40,460 nucleotides of DNA from Bacillota bacterium (GCA_023386495.1 JAEWJS010000138.1:1-40460), one strand, 5' to 3'. Counted from the first letter of the stretch, positions 11,301 through 18,212 are shown. Notes: a model not told the origin generated them from the letters alone. Translations and numbers: made by a program.

Positions 11301-11898
11301 GCCGACGATCCAGCCGGGCTTTTATGCCGTGCTGATCGCGGAGCACAGCTTCCCAGACCTGACCGGCCACTGGGGCCGGGCGGACATTGAGGTGCTGGCC
11401 GCACGCGGCATCGTGACCGGTGACCCTGGCGGCACCTTCCGTCCGAACGGCAATGTCACCCGTGCCGAATTCGTGAAGCTGCTGGCCGCGCTGATAAGCG
11501 AGGTGCCGACCGCGGCAGGCGGTTCGTTCACCGACGTGCCAGCGGATGCTTGGTATGCCGAAGCGGTAGCCAAGGCGCACGCGGCAGGCGTGGTCGTAGG
11601 GTCCGGAGGCAAATTCAGGCCGAATGATCCGATCTCGCGCGAAGAGATGGCCGTGATGCTCTACAGAGCGAGCGGATCGGGCGAGAGCCCCGCAGCGTCT
11701 CTTGCCGGCTTCCGCGACGGCGGCAAGGTGTCTCCTTGGGCCCGCGAGGCGATCGCATACGAGGTGCAGAGCGGTACGCTGCGCGGCAGCGACGGGCTGC
11801 TAAGGCCCGATGCCACCGCTACGCGAGCAGAGGCGGCGGCCGTATTGATCCGTAAGCTGGATGCGCTCGGCTTGCTCGTCATGCGATCAACCGAATAG
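2329..11898 (+). CDS. Giant secreted SLH-domain protein with two beta-propellers and FN3 repeats
   Basis: A 3189-residue exported protein. GTG start after AGAGGGGAGAA; the n-region is Arg/Lys-rich, the hydrophobic core is about 20-37, and cleavage is likely after AFA (residue 39). Residues 96-494 and 686-1094 are two TolB/PD40-like beta-propellers, each built from blades of the type SGDGRYVAF...GDTNG..DVFVYDR. FN3-like domains follow each propeller (about 502-683 and 1101-1277). A carboxypeptidase-regulatory-like beta-sandwich is at about 1564-1624, an Ig-like domain (SGSAPPGSRVTLYEG) near 1980-2040, a hydrophobic stretch near 2382-2420, and a DPSGYVYE domain ending ...VNIPMTS at about 2444-2545. 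Two more FN3-like domains are at about 2655-2850. Three SLH repeats at 3008-3185 should bind pyruvylated wall polymer. It is flanked by terminators and so monocistronic. Function unknown; a surface-anchored binding or adhesion protein is the inference. Confidence 0.92.
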   Translation: MIEWNRARRLGITRAWRKRIAVLLATAVMATSLQLTAFAQPADEGLDPELQALMEQLFGEEGQPGMEGGPPQEEPTVTEEVYDPEAVEAALLAGGGLERISVSADGSAPTGDSRASSLSGDGRYVAFVSASANITAGDTNGFQDVFVRDREAGVTKRISLGAGGVQANGHSYAPMISMDGAYVLFSSKATNLIAGDTNQQEDLFLYRESTGLVERIAERVPGSEYGGHGSPYQISADGRFAAYVGVRSPQTASYDILLKDLTTGKVKLVAAQTYLYDNWRARVSMSADARYLVFESFQRELTLDDYGPYHQNYRDVFLYDTALDELKRINRSPAGVSANQYSQYPIISANGRFIAYQSLASNLGPSDSNGVLDIYVYDRESGTTELGSVRSDGTQGQGDAYDASLSGDGRYLSFHTSNAYDESDTGNLPDVYVRDRIAGTTTRISTAYNGSSANGESVRATLATDGLSIAFESRASDLLETAETDSFYDIYVAPLEGAGGSAPEWPAEVLPSAAPGAAYVALTWPEVPGAAYYKVLQDGKLAAIISEPRYAAAGLAPGTAHTYRIAAGSADYRWSAWSGEVSAVTLAERETTPPDNGSVTVSAQPGLIEADWTLPDDPDVVGAKLIWRIPGFAARESALYPKHVARATIPNLMNGEYYEVRLAVVDGDGNRSFGVWQSVIIPPGPALVRMDTRAEDGRAAPGDAHIEGVTADGRYTLFLSDAPDLAISDTNGKRDVFLYDRLSGAVQLISRTASGAAGNGESRDASISDDGRYIVFASTSSDLTGDTDTNGQYDVFLYDRDTNGNGTFDEESDVSITRLSTAWEGGQGNSSSFGPAISGDGSKVVFFTGARNLVQQPPPGTTYNVSYDMESRELAPILLPGGVPLDASDVELNADGTVMVFSEYESLLPEDGNGSFDIYLYDAAEETLELVTSSAVLGHSSASGAVVDDSGRYVAFSINRNIRPYSQVYVYDREADGDAKYELISVVRPGAEASMHSTTPDISGDGRFVSFQSNESGLVENDKDQLTNIFIRDRVAQQTMLASRPYDPAVTPTDYAGGARMSGDGSWIAYSSNAVNMVRGMERYRPGLYLQMTTVIVSEAVWPSGSSVNVKASGSDYATLEWSPATGAEGYRIFGAGEPIDGDEGILEKTITDLEPDTDYLFTVQAMDARGIWTTNGPSVAFKTPASAGLAELAVTQQRGGAMLEWGDRPSGSNEVTGFRIMRRTADGPAEALATIEDPTVRSYTDTTAEPGRMYVYAVYGIDAGGSETPYTIERSFTLTSFAIEGFYHTMSLYFRKYAAIGEQVNLVMQVRDADAAWAELAYELEDGSLTTVRAELTSQTASDIARGQSAIPAEAVRLTAIRGFAERDGEQAEASSLAAPVQIGGSVTVAITGDVALPYDATLTISSAAQRASQTVTIGEARRLTFVGLPAGEDYTLRLLSTGGVDVLGDAGVPPVSVAWGRMAETDAEPVLPASLSITVLGLHNYAAKDIAVLLSDEEGRPLAAGVTPPHGQLEFGPLRGMIGKTVVVRANSPDTRFVAAEVRVPLSSGINRQTITLSRDVNAALDGKVYQEDGTPLQGAVVTAWMDGIAYKATSGPDGSYSMSLPSGWATVQAMAPDGITVASVIYRAIEVGNQTQDITFNRKLPAVVKVNLYTQSGDGAWVGPYVLDWREQVHFHIRADKPERTRVDFGAMALEAEPGETVRICANGREGNYSEACAETIIDDNRRGTVELRLRDTHVKITGRLTNLQTGNARYDYRLYEITAEGYRRAAFSGSLYEAAFELKMQGDRNYELMIQSMDASHSVVRYFEATSGGRIDLGEVPLEPAGILTGKAGNVVWIGGGKPAAGGTAQVRATYYLTGGGPQLSDAVAVLDVPADTELVPGTVILNGNAVEPVLQDGRYTVPIGTIVNYKIGSLQYELRIADDPVSNLLLLEPSIRFRRGSVTREEAIGRAEADLTPVTLKAPGRTGQRDLSISGSAPPGSRVTLYEGDIAVGVTEASPAGLWSIAAHIPGEGATATWQLRADAEHGSARWSSTVVAVRYDKGLPEPIAFTMRQADGRLMTLDPNGGEGRFPYVFVPGMPMTLTVEFTDPELVDNVAFTFGDQRIPASLQKGIFQAVIPSVSRGAAIGLDYTEKEPAASFDAPPPSPEEIKRQLPPSFRDARADYVYVSPRQNGGTSQSASYRGTLPNPKGGAQLDMNASMVEMTYTPNQADLDRAEQTGVPLYGFQNSVSFENGELRAQLTGYIPVDRFSQGLSAEQAAAELLEAVEASIMVSAASGNKSSGKVSALSAGHAVKVVKVSVGLAMRSTAGENTWKTIDAAYSLFDGMGVSDTLKDLERLMDKIALNCRPDLVPIYMESIMRIRNQMIAVEVFKAGLMVAGAVFGPATFGLGTIGLFLASNMMGKVLDAQVAAAITRLDEDVSEFCSPQKKKPKRPLADPEWIYDPSGYVYEVEEGNRVEGVTATVLRWNEQAGRWDVWNAGPYGQMNPLLTDREGRYAWDVPEGKWKVLYEKEGYLPAESEELIVLPPHFDVNIPMTSTLPAKPVKASALPGGAAIELLFDRHVRSEGAEEGLLAVESADTGEAVEGEWRLVEPVSVNGTEASKRLRFIPNDSLAIGGVYRVKAEAALQSYAGVPMGSDYEAEVIVTDTDTEPPLPVEALHADSDAERTLLTWQLPDDPELAKLELRYHAEGAQGEGSTVEVPLDQQYALVEGLNGSTNYVFQVRAYDEAGNYSTAEVASATGLISRSGLDVLPPAELGELDAKPGSTAIELTWHDPDDPDLAAVHLQWAKRGEPFEGEPAVVGKGEGRYTITGLAPSTAYEIRHWTIDVSGNASTVGSLFVTTTAAAPGGPSGPIGGPVGQPSADSDTESAELGEEAVDISLFDGKLRIAVPAGGAGSAKKLIATKLGDPAKPSDKRLRLMSDVFEWKLDSGEALAKPGRLAVAYDEAALGTSDSRKLGIYRLEAGGVWRYVGGIVDREQGVVEMPTIQPGFYAVLIAEHSFPDLTGHWGRADIEVLAARGIVTGDPGGTFRPNGNVTRAEFVKLLAALISEVPTAAGGSFTDVPADAWYAEAVAKAHAAGVVVGSGGKFRPNDPISREEMAVMLYRASGSGESPAASLAGFRDGGKVSPWAREAIAYEVQSGTLRGSDGLLRPDATATRAEAAAVLIRKLDALGLLVMRSTE

Positions 11899-11909
11899 AA
11901 GACATGCAG

Positions 11910-11947
11910 GAAGCTTGCGGGCCGTATCGGGTTCCGCAAGCTTCTTT
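11910..11947 (+). terminator. Terminator after the giant SLH gene
   Basis: Perfect 11-bp stem GAAGCTTGCGG (11910-11920) / CCGCAAGCTTC (11934-11944) followed by TTT, 11 bases after the stop codon. Confidence 0.85.
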
Positions 11948-12231
11948 GTCGTTGCGTTGTCCGGGATGCTGGGGGCTTGGCTGCCCCATCCGATAGGCAG
12001 CTTACATGCCCTCCCTCTTTTCCACTGATCCACGTTACAAACATGTGAGATATGGGACGTCGTCACAATGGAATGATGCAAACTATAGTCGCATTATATA
12101 AAGGAAAAGAACATGCGCATGCCATATAATAAGAATAGAGGTTGACGATGGGCAAATAGTGTTAGGTAAGTTGACGCAAACATAGGCTGAGGCGGTCCAG
12201 AAACAGGGTCAAGCGAAGGGAGGCGGTGAGG
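11948..12231. other. Intergenic region upstream of pucR-type regulator
   Basis: No gene seen. The second half is A/T-richer than the surroundings (TATATAAAGG near 12095, TATAAT at 12125-12130, TTGACG at about 12142), so the regulator's promoter is probably here, but no pair of hexamers has clean spacing. GGGAGG at about 12218-12223 is the ribosome binding site of the next gene. Confidence 0.4.
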
Positions 12232-13869
12232 ATGGAACAGACGAGAGCGGGGTTGTCGGTGACGGATTTGCTGCGGATACCACAATTCAAGGATGCGGTA
12301 TTGTTAGGCGGCGCATCAGGCCTGTCGGAAGAGGTTAGCCGCGTGAATGTCATGGAGGTGCCGGATGTCGTCGATTGGGTTCGACCCGGAGAATTTCTGA
12401 TGACGACGGGCTATCCTTTTCGGCAGGAGCCGGAAGTCATGGCCACGCTGATCGAGCAGCTAGCGGGGAAGGGCGTTGCCGCGCTCGGCATCAAGACGAA
12501 GCGGTATATCGACGCCGTGCCGGAGAACGCGATTCGCGCCGCCGACGACTGCGGGCTGCCATTGATCGAGCTGCCGCCGGACACGACCTTCTCGGATGTG
12601 GTCCGAGAGGTCATGGAGCGTGTACTCGTGCAAGAGTCCAAGCAGCTTGCCTTGCTTCAGTATCGTGTTCAACGACTATCGTACGTGCTTCTGCACGGTG
12701 ACGGGCTTGATGCGTTCTTGCAATTGCTAGAATCGCTGGTCGATAATCCCGTGGCGCTGCTGGATGACCGCGGCCAGTGGACGGCATCGCCATCCGCGCA
12801 GGAGATATGCGAACAATTGGAAGCGGAGCATTGGCGCAGGCTGCGCGAGGATAGTCCGCGCGAGACGAGCTTCCTGCCCGCAGGCGACCGGAGCATCCGC
12901 GTATACTGCTCAGCCGATCAGGGCGGCGAGCGGCGGCATATGCTCCTCTTGTTCGAAGAACGGCAGGAGTTCAGCATCGTCGACTCGCTGACGATCAACT
13001 GGGCGAGCGAACTGGTCGGCTTCGAGATCAGCACCGCGCAGGCTCGCCGGAAGATCGAGGCGAAGTATATCGATCAATTCCTTCAGGATTGGATCGTCGG
13101 ACGCATCGTCTCGCCGATCGATCTGCAGCTGCGCGCCGAGGCATGCGGCTGCCCGCTCGACGCAGGGATGGACTATCGGGTGGGCGTCGTTGCGGTTCAG
13201 GATCGGAAGCTGAGTGCGCCTGCTCTGCAGGAGATTGCACAACGGCTGAATTGGGAACGGACGGGCGGCGAGATGCGATGGACGGTCATCGAAGAGAATC
13301 TCGTCGTCGTGATTGCTTCGCCTAAGGATACCGCAGGAACCGGGAGCGGGTCGGATCGGCGGAAGGACGATGCCGGCGCCGGCGCTGCGGCCGCGCTGCG
13401 GCCCTTCCTGTTCGGGCGTGAGCGTGAGTATCGCGTATGCCTGGGTCGCACGGTCGCCGCGCGGGAGTCCGTTCCGACCAGCTACCGGGAGGCCAGAAGG
13501 GCCGCCGAGGTCAGCGCGGTCTGCCAGCTTCAGCAGGAGGTCGTCTCTTACGCGGAGCTGGGTACATACTTGCTGCTGTATCGGCTGCTCGGCACGGAGG
13601 AGGCGGAGGAGTTCAAGCGCAACTACCTGTTGCCGATTCTCGACTACGACAGCCGGAGCAGTCAAGGCGCGCTGCTCAAGACGCTTAAGACCTACTTCGA
13701 ATGCAACGGCAACGTCAAGGAGACCGCGGATCGCATGTTCCTTCACTACAATACGGTGATCTACCGTCTTGACCGCATCAAGAATGAGCTCGGCATTCCG
13801 CTGGATCTGGCGGAGACGCGGCTGAGGCTGCAGTTAGCGATCAAGCTGCACGAGATCAAGGAGGCATAA
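12232..13869 (+). CDS. PucR family transcriptional regulator
   Basis: A 545-residue cytoplasmic regulator. Residues 1-130 are the PucR ligand-sensing domain (LRIPQFKDAVLLGG, VNVMEVPDVVDWVRPGEFLMTTGY). The middle (about 290-420) is the CdaR GGDEF-like domain. The C-terminus (about 491-540, CNGNVKETADRMFLHYNTV then YRLDRI) is the PucR helix-turn-helix. Proteins of this type activate purine, allantoin or other nitrogen/carbon catabolic genes. The ATG at 12232 is preferred over the in-frame GTG at 12226 because GGGAGG sits 8 bases from the ATG but only 2 from the GTG. No obvious target lies beside it; the allophanate hydrolase unit is 10 kb upstream, behind the giant SLH gene. Convergent with the catalase, 22 bases apart. 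Confidence 0.9.
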   Translation: MEQTRAGLSVTDLLRIPQFKDAVLLGGASGLSEEVSRVNVMEVPDVVDWVRPGEFLMTTGYPFRQEPEVMATLIEQLAGKGVAALGIKTKRYIDAVPENAIRAADDCGLPLIELPPDTTFSDVVREVMERVLVQESKQLALLQYRVQRLSYVLLHGDGLDAFLQLLESLVDNPVALLDDRGQWTASPSAQEICEQLEAEHWRRLREDSPRETSFLPAGDRSIRVYCSADQGGERRHMLLLFEERQEFSIVDSLTINWASELVGFEISTAQARRKIEAKYIDQFLQDWIVGRIVSPIDLQLRAEACGCPLDAGMDYRVGVVAVQDRKLSAPALQEIAQRLNWERTGGEMRWTVIEENLVVVIASPKDTAGTGSGSDRRKDDAGAGAAAALRPFLFGREREYRVCLGRTVAARESVPTSYREARRAAEVSAVCQLQQEVVSYAELGTYLLLYRLLGTEEAEEFKRNYLLPILDYDSRSSQGALLKTLKTYFECNGNVKETADRMFLHYNTVIYRLDRIKNELGIPLDLAETRLRLQLAIKLHEIKEA

Positions 13870-13891
13870 GGATCCCGGCGGCAGAAGCGCT

Positions 13892-15457
13892 TCAGTAGCC
13901 GTCGGTCTTTCGTCCGGACTGTTCCGCAATCGCCGCGCCTTCCCTGGAAGACGCGCTGCCGAGATGAGTTGCATCCGTGTTGGCCTTCGCGAGCCCATCG
14001 GCTACCCGCCGCCCGTAGTCAGGGTCCGCCTGCGTAAAATGATGCAACATTCGCTCTTGAATGGACGGCGCGCACACCTTGAGCCCGTCGACGAGATTCG
14101 CGATCAGTTCATCGCGCTCCCAGTCCTCGAATCGCCGGTAGGTTTCGCCTGCTTGCAAGTAATCGTTCTTGCGCGGCAGCGGCTCCCGCACCAGCCGATC
14201 GTTGTAGGCCGGCTGATGCTCCTTGCCTGGCGATGGCGCTTCTTGAAGTCCGCCAAGCGAGGACGGCTCGTAGTTGACATGCGGATTCTGCCCCGGTGCC
14301 CGGTCGACGGAATAGGCCATCTGGCCATCGCGCTGGTTCGTCGCTACGCGCGTCTTCGGCGCGTTGATCGGCAGTTGCAGATAGTTCGTGCCGACCCGGT
14401 ATCGCTGCGTATCGGAGTAGGAGAAGGTACGGCCCTGCAGCATCTTGTCATCGGAGAAGTCCAAGCCGTCCACGAGCACGCCCGTGCCGAATGCGGACTG
14501 CTCGACTTCGGCGAAGTAATTGTCCGGATTCCGGTCGAGCACCATGCGTCCGATCGGCAGGAAGGGGAACTGCGCTTGGTCCCACAGCTTCGTGTCGTCC
14601 AGGGGATCGTAATCGAGCTCGGGATGCTCGTCGTCGCTCATGATCTGAACGCACAGCTCCCACTCCGGATAGTCGCCCCGTGCAATGGCCTCGTACAGAT
14701 CCTGCGTGGCATGGCTCGTGTTCTTCGCTTGGATCGCTTCGGCCTCCTGCTGCGTCAGGTTCTTGATGCCCTGCTTCAGGGGCTCCCAATGATACTTGAC
14801 GAGAACGGCTTCGCCCTCTGCATTGACCCACTTGTACGTGTTGACACCCGAGCCTTGCATCTGCCGATAGTTGGCGGGGATTCCCCACGGCGAATAGACG
14901 AAGGTGACCATATGCGTCGCTTCCGGCGAATTGGACACGAAGTCGAAGAATCGTTCCGGGTTCGGCAGATTCGTCACGGGATCCGGCCGGAAGGCGTGGA
15001 TCATATCCGGGAATTTCAGCGGATCGCGAATGAAGAAGATCTTCAGGTTGTTGCCGACGAGATCCCAATTGCCGTCTTCCGTATAGAACTTGACGGCGAA
15101 GCCGCGCGGATCGCGGACGGTCTCGGGCGAGTGGCCGCCGTGCACGACCGTCGAGAAGCGCACGAACACCGGGGTGCGCGTGCCGGCCTGCTGCAGCAGC
15201 TTGGCGCGGGTGTACTTGGCGATGGGCTCATCACCGACCTTGCCGTACGCTTCGAAGTAGCCGTGAGCGCCGGCGCCTCGCGCATGCACGACGCGCTCCG
15301 GGATCCGCTCGCGGTCGAAGTGGGACATTTTCTCCAGGAAGTGGTAGTTCTCCAGCGTGGAAGGCCCGCGTGCGCCGACCGTTCGAATGTTCTGATTGTC
15401 CGTGATGGGATGCCCCTGTCGATTCGTTAAGCGCATCTCTTGATCGTTGTTCTCCAT
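13892..15457 (-). CDS. kat: Catalase (monofunctional, haem)
   Basis: A 521-residue catalase disproportionating hydrogen peroxide. Visible landmarks: distal His in RIPERVVHARGAGAHG, distal Asn in DLVGNNLKIFFIRDP, and the proximal haem Tyr signature RTFSYSDTQRYRVGTNY. The immune-responsive C-terminal extension (about 440-510) is present. Length fits the small-subunit KatA/KatX type. The start at MENNDQEM is chosen because the region further upstream (to 15595) lacks family similarity and holds the promoter and a terminator; an ATG seven codons downstream (MRLTNRQ) is also possible. The SD (AGAGGG) is rather far, about 12 bases. Monocistronic by its own promoter. No clear Per box was seen. Confidence 0.95.
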   Translation of the reverse strand: MENNDQEMRLTNRQGHPITDNQNIRTVGARGPSTLENYHFLEKMSHFDRERIPERVVHARGAGAHGYFEAYGKVGDEPIAKYTRAKLLQQAGTRTPVFVRFSTVVHGGHSPETVRDPRGFAVKFYTEDGNWDLVGNNLKIFFIRDPLKFPDMIHAFRPDPVTNLPNPERFFDFVSNSPEATHMVTFVYSPWGIPANYRQMQGSGVNTYKWVNAEGEAVLVKYHWEPLKQGIKNLTQQEAEAIQAKNTSHATQDLYEAIARGDYPEWELCVQIMSDDEHPELDYDPLDDTKLWDQAQFPFLPIGRMVLDRNPDNYFAEVEQSAFGTGVLVDGLDFSDDKMLQGRTFSYSDTQRYRVGTNYLQLPINAPKTRVATNQRDGQMAYSVDRAPGQNPHVNYEPSSLGGLQEAPSPGKEHQPAYNDRLVREPLPRKNDYLQAGETYRRFEDWERDELIANLVDGLKVCAPSIQERMLHHFTQADPDYGRRVADGLAKANTDATHLGSASSREGAAIAEQSGRKTDGY

Positions 15458-15504
15458 TGCCGCTCTACACCCTCTCATACGCATATTCCGCTCTACTATT
15501 TGCC

Positions 15505-15532
15505 ATTTTACGGAACGGTATGCATAAGTTAA
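15505..15532 (-). promoter_or_regulatory. Candidate sigma-A promoter of catalase
   Basis: On the minus strand, TTAACT (15527-15532), a 16-base spacer and TAAAAT (15505-15510), about 50 bases before the catalase start. Spacing is one short of ideal. Confidence 0.4.
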
Positions 15533-15539
15533 CGACGCA

Positions 15540-15574
15540 AAGAGCCGCCCCCCTCGAAGCGGGATGCGGCTCTT
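15540..15574 (-). terminator. Terminator downstream of the tetR gene
   Basis: Perfect 9-bp arms AAGAGCCGC / GCGGCTCTT (15540-15548, 15566-15574) with a GC-rich inner loop that can pair further; 17 bases after the TetR stop. The U-tract is short (TTT), so efficiency is uncertain. Confidence 0.6.
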
Positions 15575-15591
15575 ATGCGCGGCGCGATTAA

Positions 15592-16260
15592 TCAAGGACG
15601 TCCGGCGATGCCGTACAGCAGCAGCTCTACCGTCCGTTCGATCTCTTCCTCTTCATCGATCGCGTGTTCCGGGAAGAGGATGACATGGGTGGCGATCATG
15701 CCGATCAGCATGCTGACCGATGCGCGAATGATACGCCACGGGGGCGCTTCGATCAACTGGCCGCGCTCCTGGAAATGGGCGATGATCTTCTCGAGGCGAA
15801 CATAGACGATATTGGACATGACACCCTTTACCTGCTCCAGCAATTCCGGTTGAAAAGGGAGCTCGTGCACCAAGATGCGAATCAGCTTGACGTTCTTGCG
15901 CGCGAATGCGAGACGGTCCCGGGCGACGGCGCGGTAGAAATCTTCGATCCGTTCGTAGGGCATATCGAGCACCTTGGCGGCGAAGTCCCGAATGAGGAAG
16001 GGCGCGACGACCTTGGCCGCGATCGGGCCGGCAATCGAGAGAAGCAGCTCCTTCTTCGTCTTATAGTGCCGGAATATGGTGCCTTCCGCTACGCCTGCCT
16101 TCTGCGCGATTTCGCTGGTGGATGCGGCGGCGAACCCTTTTTCCGCGAAAATCTCGATGGCAGCCTCCAGAATGCGCACCTGCTTGTCGGTCTTCTTCTG
16201 GTCGTCAGCTTCCGTCAAGCGGATAATATCCTCCAGCCACTGCTCCTGCGTATCTGACAT
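15592..16260 (-). CDS. TetR/AcrR family repressor
   Basis: A 222-residue regulator, last gene of the ABC exporter operon. The N-terminal DNA-binding domain starts near residue 27 (RILEAAIEIFAEKGFAAAST, then EIAQKAGVAEGTIFRHYKTK), the canonical TetR helix-turn-helix. The C-terminal half is the variable all-helical ligand domain. ATG start after AAGGGAG. It begins 41 bases downstream of the permease stop. It probably represses the operon through the two TGAGTGA palindromes that flank the promoter at 18135-18163. The ligand is unknown; an exporter substrate or membrane-active drug is the usual case. Confidence 0.9.
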   Translation of the reverse strand: MSDTQEQWLEDIIRLTEADDQKKTDKQVRILEAAIEIFAEKGFAAASTSEIAQKAGVAEGTIFRHYKTKKELLLSIAGPIAAKVVAPFLIRDFAAKVLDMPYERIEDFYRAVARDRLAFARKNVKLIRILVHELPFQPELLEQVKGVMSNIVYVRLEKIIAHFQERGQLIEAPPWRIIRASVSMLIGMIATHVILFPEHAIDEEEEIERTVELLLYGIAGRP

Positions 16261-16301
16261 AGAGGATGGTCTCCCTTCAATAAATGGTTGACCTAAAGAT
16301 A

Positions 16302-17354
16302 CTATATCCGCCGATGCTTGCGCAACGCCAGTACATTGGCTGTCATGAAGAGCAGCGATAGGCCGAGCAGGACATACGCCTCCTGCGCGATGGCCTGCCA
16401 GCCCTCGCCTCGGATCATGACGCTTCGCAGCGCATCGGCACCGTACTTAAGCGGCGTGATGTACGCGATCCAGCTCAGCCATGGCGACATGCTGTCCAGA
16501 TCGAACAGGCCGGAGAAGAACACCTGCGGCACGATGACGAGCGGGATGAATTGAATCAGCTGGAACTCCGAGTTGGCGAATGTCGACAGGAAGGTGCCGA
16601 AGCTGAGCGCCGTCACCGACAAGAGCAGCATGATCAGGATCACGTAGCCGAAGGAGCCCGCCATGAAGCTGCCGAGCGCGCCGATCGTGTAGCCGGCAAT
16701 CAAGATCGCTTGCACGCTCGTGAAAATCCCGAAGCCGGCCATGTAGCCCGTGACGATCTCCCAACGGCGGAGCGGGGTGGCGAGTAGCCGTTCCAGCGTG
16801 CCGCTGGTGCGCTCCTTCAGGAAGGAGACGCCGGCAATCAGGAAGACGAAGAAGAAGGCGAACAGGCCGATCAGGACGGGGCTGAGGCTGTCGAAGGTCG
16901 ACAGCTCTCCGCTGCCGTGCAGGTAGTCGAAGCTCGGTCCGGCTACTCCGGTTCCCGGCACCGCAGCCGCAGCCGTTGCGGCCGTCGCATGCTGCATGGC
17001 CTGTTGGATCGTCATCATGGCGGCGCGGTTCTTCGTCGGGTCGCTCCCCTCTAGCTTCACGCGGGGCGCAGTGCCGTCCAGCCAGATGTACGCGTCGATC
17101 GATCGGTCTGCCAACGCGGCGTTCGCGGCCTGCGTCGTAGGATAAGTCGTGACGTTGGCGTTCAGTTCGCGCAGGCTGTCCGTTATTGTCGGGGGCAGCT
17201 GCACGGTACCGAGCTTCGGTTCATACGCATCGCCGTCGAATACGAGGTACATCAGCGATAGAACGAGAATCGGCGCGGCAATGAGCAGCGCCATGGAGCG
17301 CTTATCGCGGAAGAATTGGCGAATAATTCGCAGGATGAGGGCCCGGATTCTCAT
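16302..17354 (-). CDS. ABC-2 type transporter permease
   Basis: A 350-residue membrane protein of the drug/antibiotic-export ABC-2 class. One N-terminal TM helix (about 22-40) is followed by an extracytoplasmic loop of about 120 residues. Five further TM helices follow between about 165 and 345, with the conserved FLKERTSGTLERLLATPLRR segment before the second. The ATG overlaps the stop of the ATPase gene by 4 bases (ATGA), so translation is coupled and the two make one transporter. Substrate cannot be read from sequence. Confidence 0.9.
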   Translation of the reverse strand: MRIRALILRIIRQFFRDKRSMALLIAAPILVLSLMYLVFDGDAYEPKLGTVQLPPTITDSLRELNANVTTYPTTQAANAALADRSIDAYIWLDGTAPRVKLEGSDPTKNRAAMMTIQQAMQHATAATAAAAVPGTGVAGPSFDYLHGSGELSTFDSLSPVLIGLFAFFFVFLIAGVSFLKERTSGTLERLLATPLRRWEIVTGYMAGFGIFTSVQAILIAGYTIGALGSFMAGSFGYVILIMLLLSVTALSFGTFLSTFANSEFQLIQFIPLVIVPQVFFSGLFDLDSMSPWLSWIAYITPLKYGADALRSVMIRGEGWQAIAQEAYVLLGLSLLFMTANVLALRKHRRI

Positions 17355-18085
17355 GCGCGCACACCTCCGTAGTAGAGGAAGGCTTCCTCAATTGTACGTC
17401 TGTCGGTCTCAGCCTTCAGCGCATCCGGCGTGCCGACGGCGATGAGGCTGCCGTCCCGCATCATGCCGAGCCGATGGCACTTGTCTGCCTCGTCCATGAC
17501 ATGGGTCGTGACGAGAATCGTCGTCCCTTCGCGGCTAAGTTTCTCGAGTTCATTCCAGATCGACTTGCGCAGGACGGGATCGATGCCGACGGTCGGTTCA
17601 TCGAGGATGAGTAATTCCGGCTCATGCATCAGCGCAACGGCCAGCGACAATCGACGCTTCATGCCGCCGGAGTAAGTGCCGACGGGACGCTTCAGGTGAT
17701 CGGTTAAGTCCACGAGCGCCATGACCTCCCGCATGCGCTGCACGCGCTTCTGGCCGCGAAGCCCGAACAGCGCGCCGAAGAATTCGAGGTTCTCCAGCGC
17801 GCTCAGCTCTGCATACAGCGCATCCGACTGCGCCATATAGCCGATCCGCGGCATCATCGCCAGCTGCGGCATGCGCATGCCCAGTACCTCGACATGGCCG
17901 CTCGTCGCCTCGTCGATGCCTGCGATCATCTTCACGAATGTCGTTTTGCCTGACCCCGACGGCCCCAGCAAGCCGAAAATTTCGCTCTTCTTCACCGTTA
18001 GGCGGATACCGTGCAGCACTTCCTTATGGTTGAAGCTTCGATAGACGTCCTGGGCGAGAATGCAGTCTTCCGTTATTGCGGACAT
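17351..18085 (-). CDS. ABC transporter ATP-binding protein (drug exporter type)
   Basis: A 244-residue nucleotide-binding subunit, first gene of the operon. Walker A is LLGPSGSGKTT, the signature is YSGGMKRRLSLA, Walker B is LLILDEPTVGIDP, and the switch His is in TILVTTHVMDEADKC. The GIDP and THVMDEA features are typical of DrrA/CcmA-like exporters. The ATG at 18085 is preferred over an in-frame GTG at 18118 because GGAGGTG precedes the ATG at the right distance and the GTG lies within the operator palindrome. Confidence 0.92.
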   Translation of the reverse strand: MSAITEDCILAQDVYRSFNHKEVLHGIRLTVKKSEIFGLLGPSGSGKTTFVKMIAGIDEATSGHVEVLGMRMPQLAMMPRIGYMAQSDALYAELSALENLEFFGALFGLRGQKRVQRMREVMALVDLTDHLKRPVGTYSGGMKRRLSLAVALMHEPELLILDEPTVGIDPVLRKSIWNELEKLSREGTTILVTTHVMDEADKCHRLGMMRDGSLIAVGTPDALKAETDRRTIEEAFLYYGGVRA

Positions 18086-18105
18086 TCGAGCCACCTCCAA
18101 GCAGT

Positions 18106-18123
18106 AGTGAGTGATCACTCACT
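18106..18123. promoter_or_regulatory. Operator O1, perfect palindrome
   Basis: AGTGAGTGATCACTCACT, an 18-bp perfect palindrome lying between the -10 box and the SD of the ABC operon. The same motif recurs at 18163-18180. Typical length and position for a TetR operator; likely bound by the TetR encoded at the end of the operon. Confidence 0.75.
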
Positions 18124-18134
18124 CTTATAGTGAC

Positions 18135-18163
18135 ACCATACTCCCGCGCTTTGATATTGTCAA
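18135..18163 (-). promoter_or_regulatory. Sigma-A promoter of the ABC/TetR operon
   Basis: On the minus strand: TTGACA (18158-18163), a 17-base spacer, TATGGT (18135-18140). A consensus -35 with ideal spacing, sitting between the two operator copies. Confidence 0.75.
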
Positions 18164-18180
18164 GTGAGTAATCACTCATT
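18163..18180. promoter_or_regulatory. Operator O2, near-perfect palindrome
   Basis: AGTGAGTAATCACTCATT matches O1 at 16 of 18 positions and touches the -35 hexamer. Repressor bound here would block RNA polymerase binding, while O1 would block clearance. Confidence 0.7.
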
Positions 18181-18212
18181 TTTTGAGTTGGTCCGGCGTC
18201 ACCGAGGTCTAA

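Noticed and set aside
13964..15430. 488-codon open frame antisense to the catalase gene
   Set aside because: It lies wholly opposite a catalase with all active-site motifs; the translation is Arg/Val/Leu-rich with no domain, a usual shadow in GC-rich DNA.
15458..15595. N-terminal extension of the catalase to 15595
   Set aside because: It would include the terminator of tetR and the candidate promoter, and has no catalase similarity.
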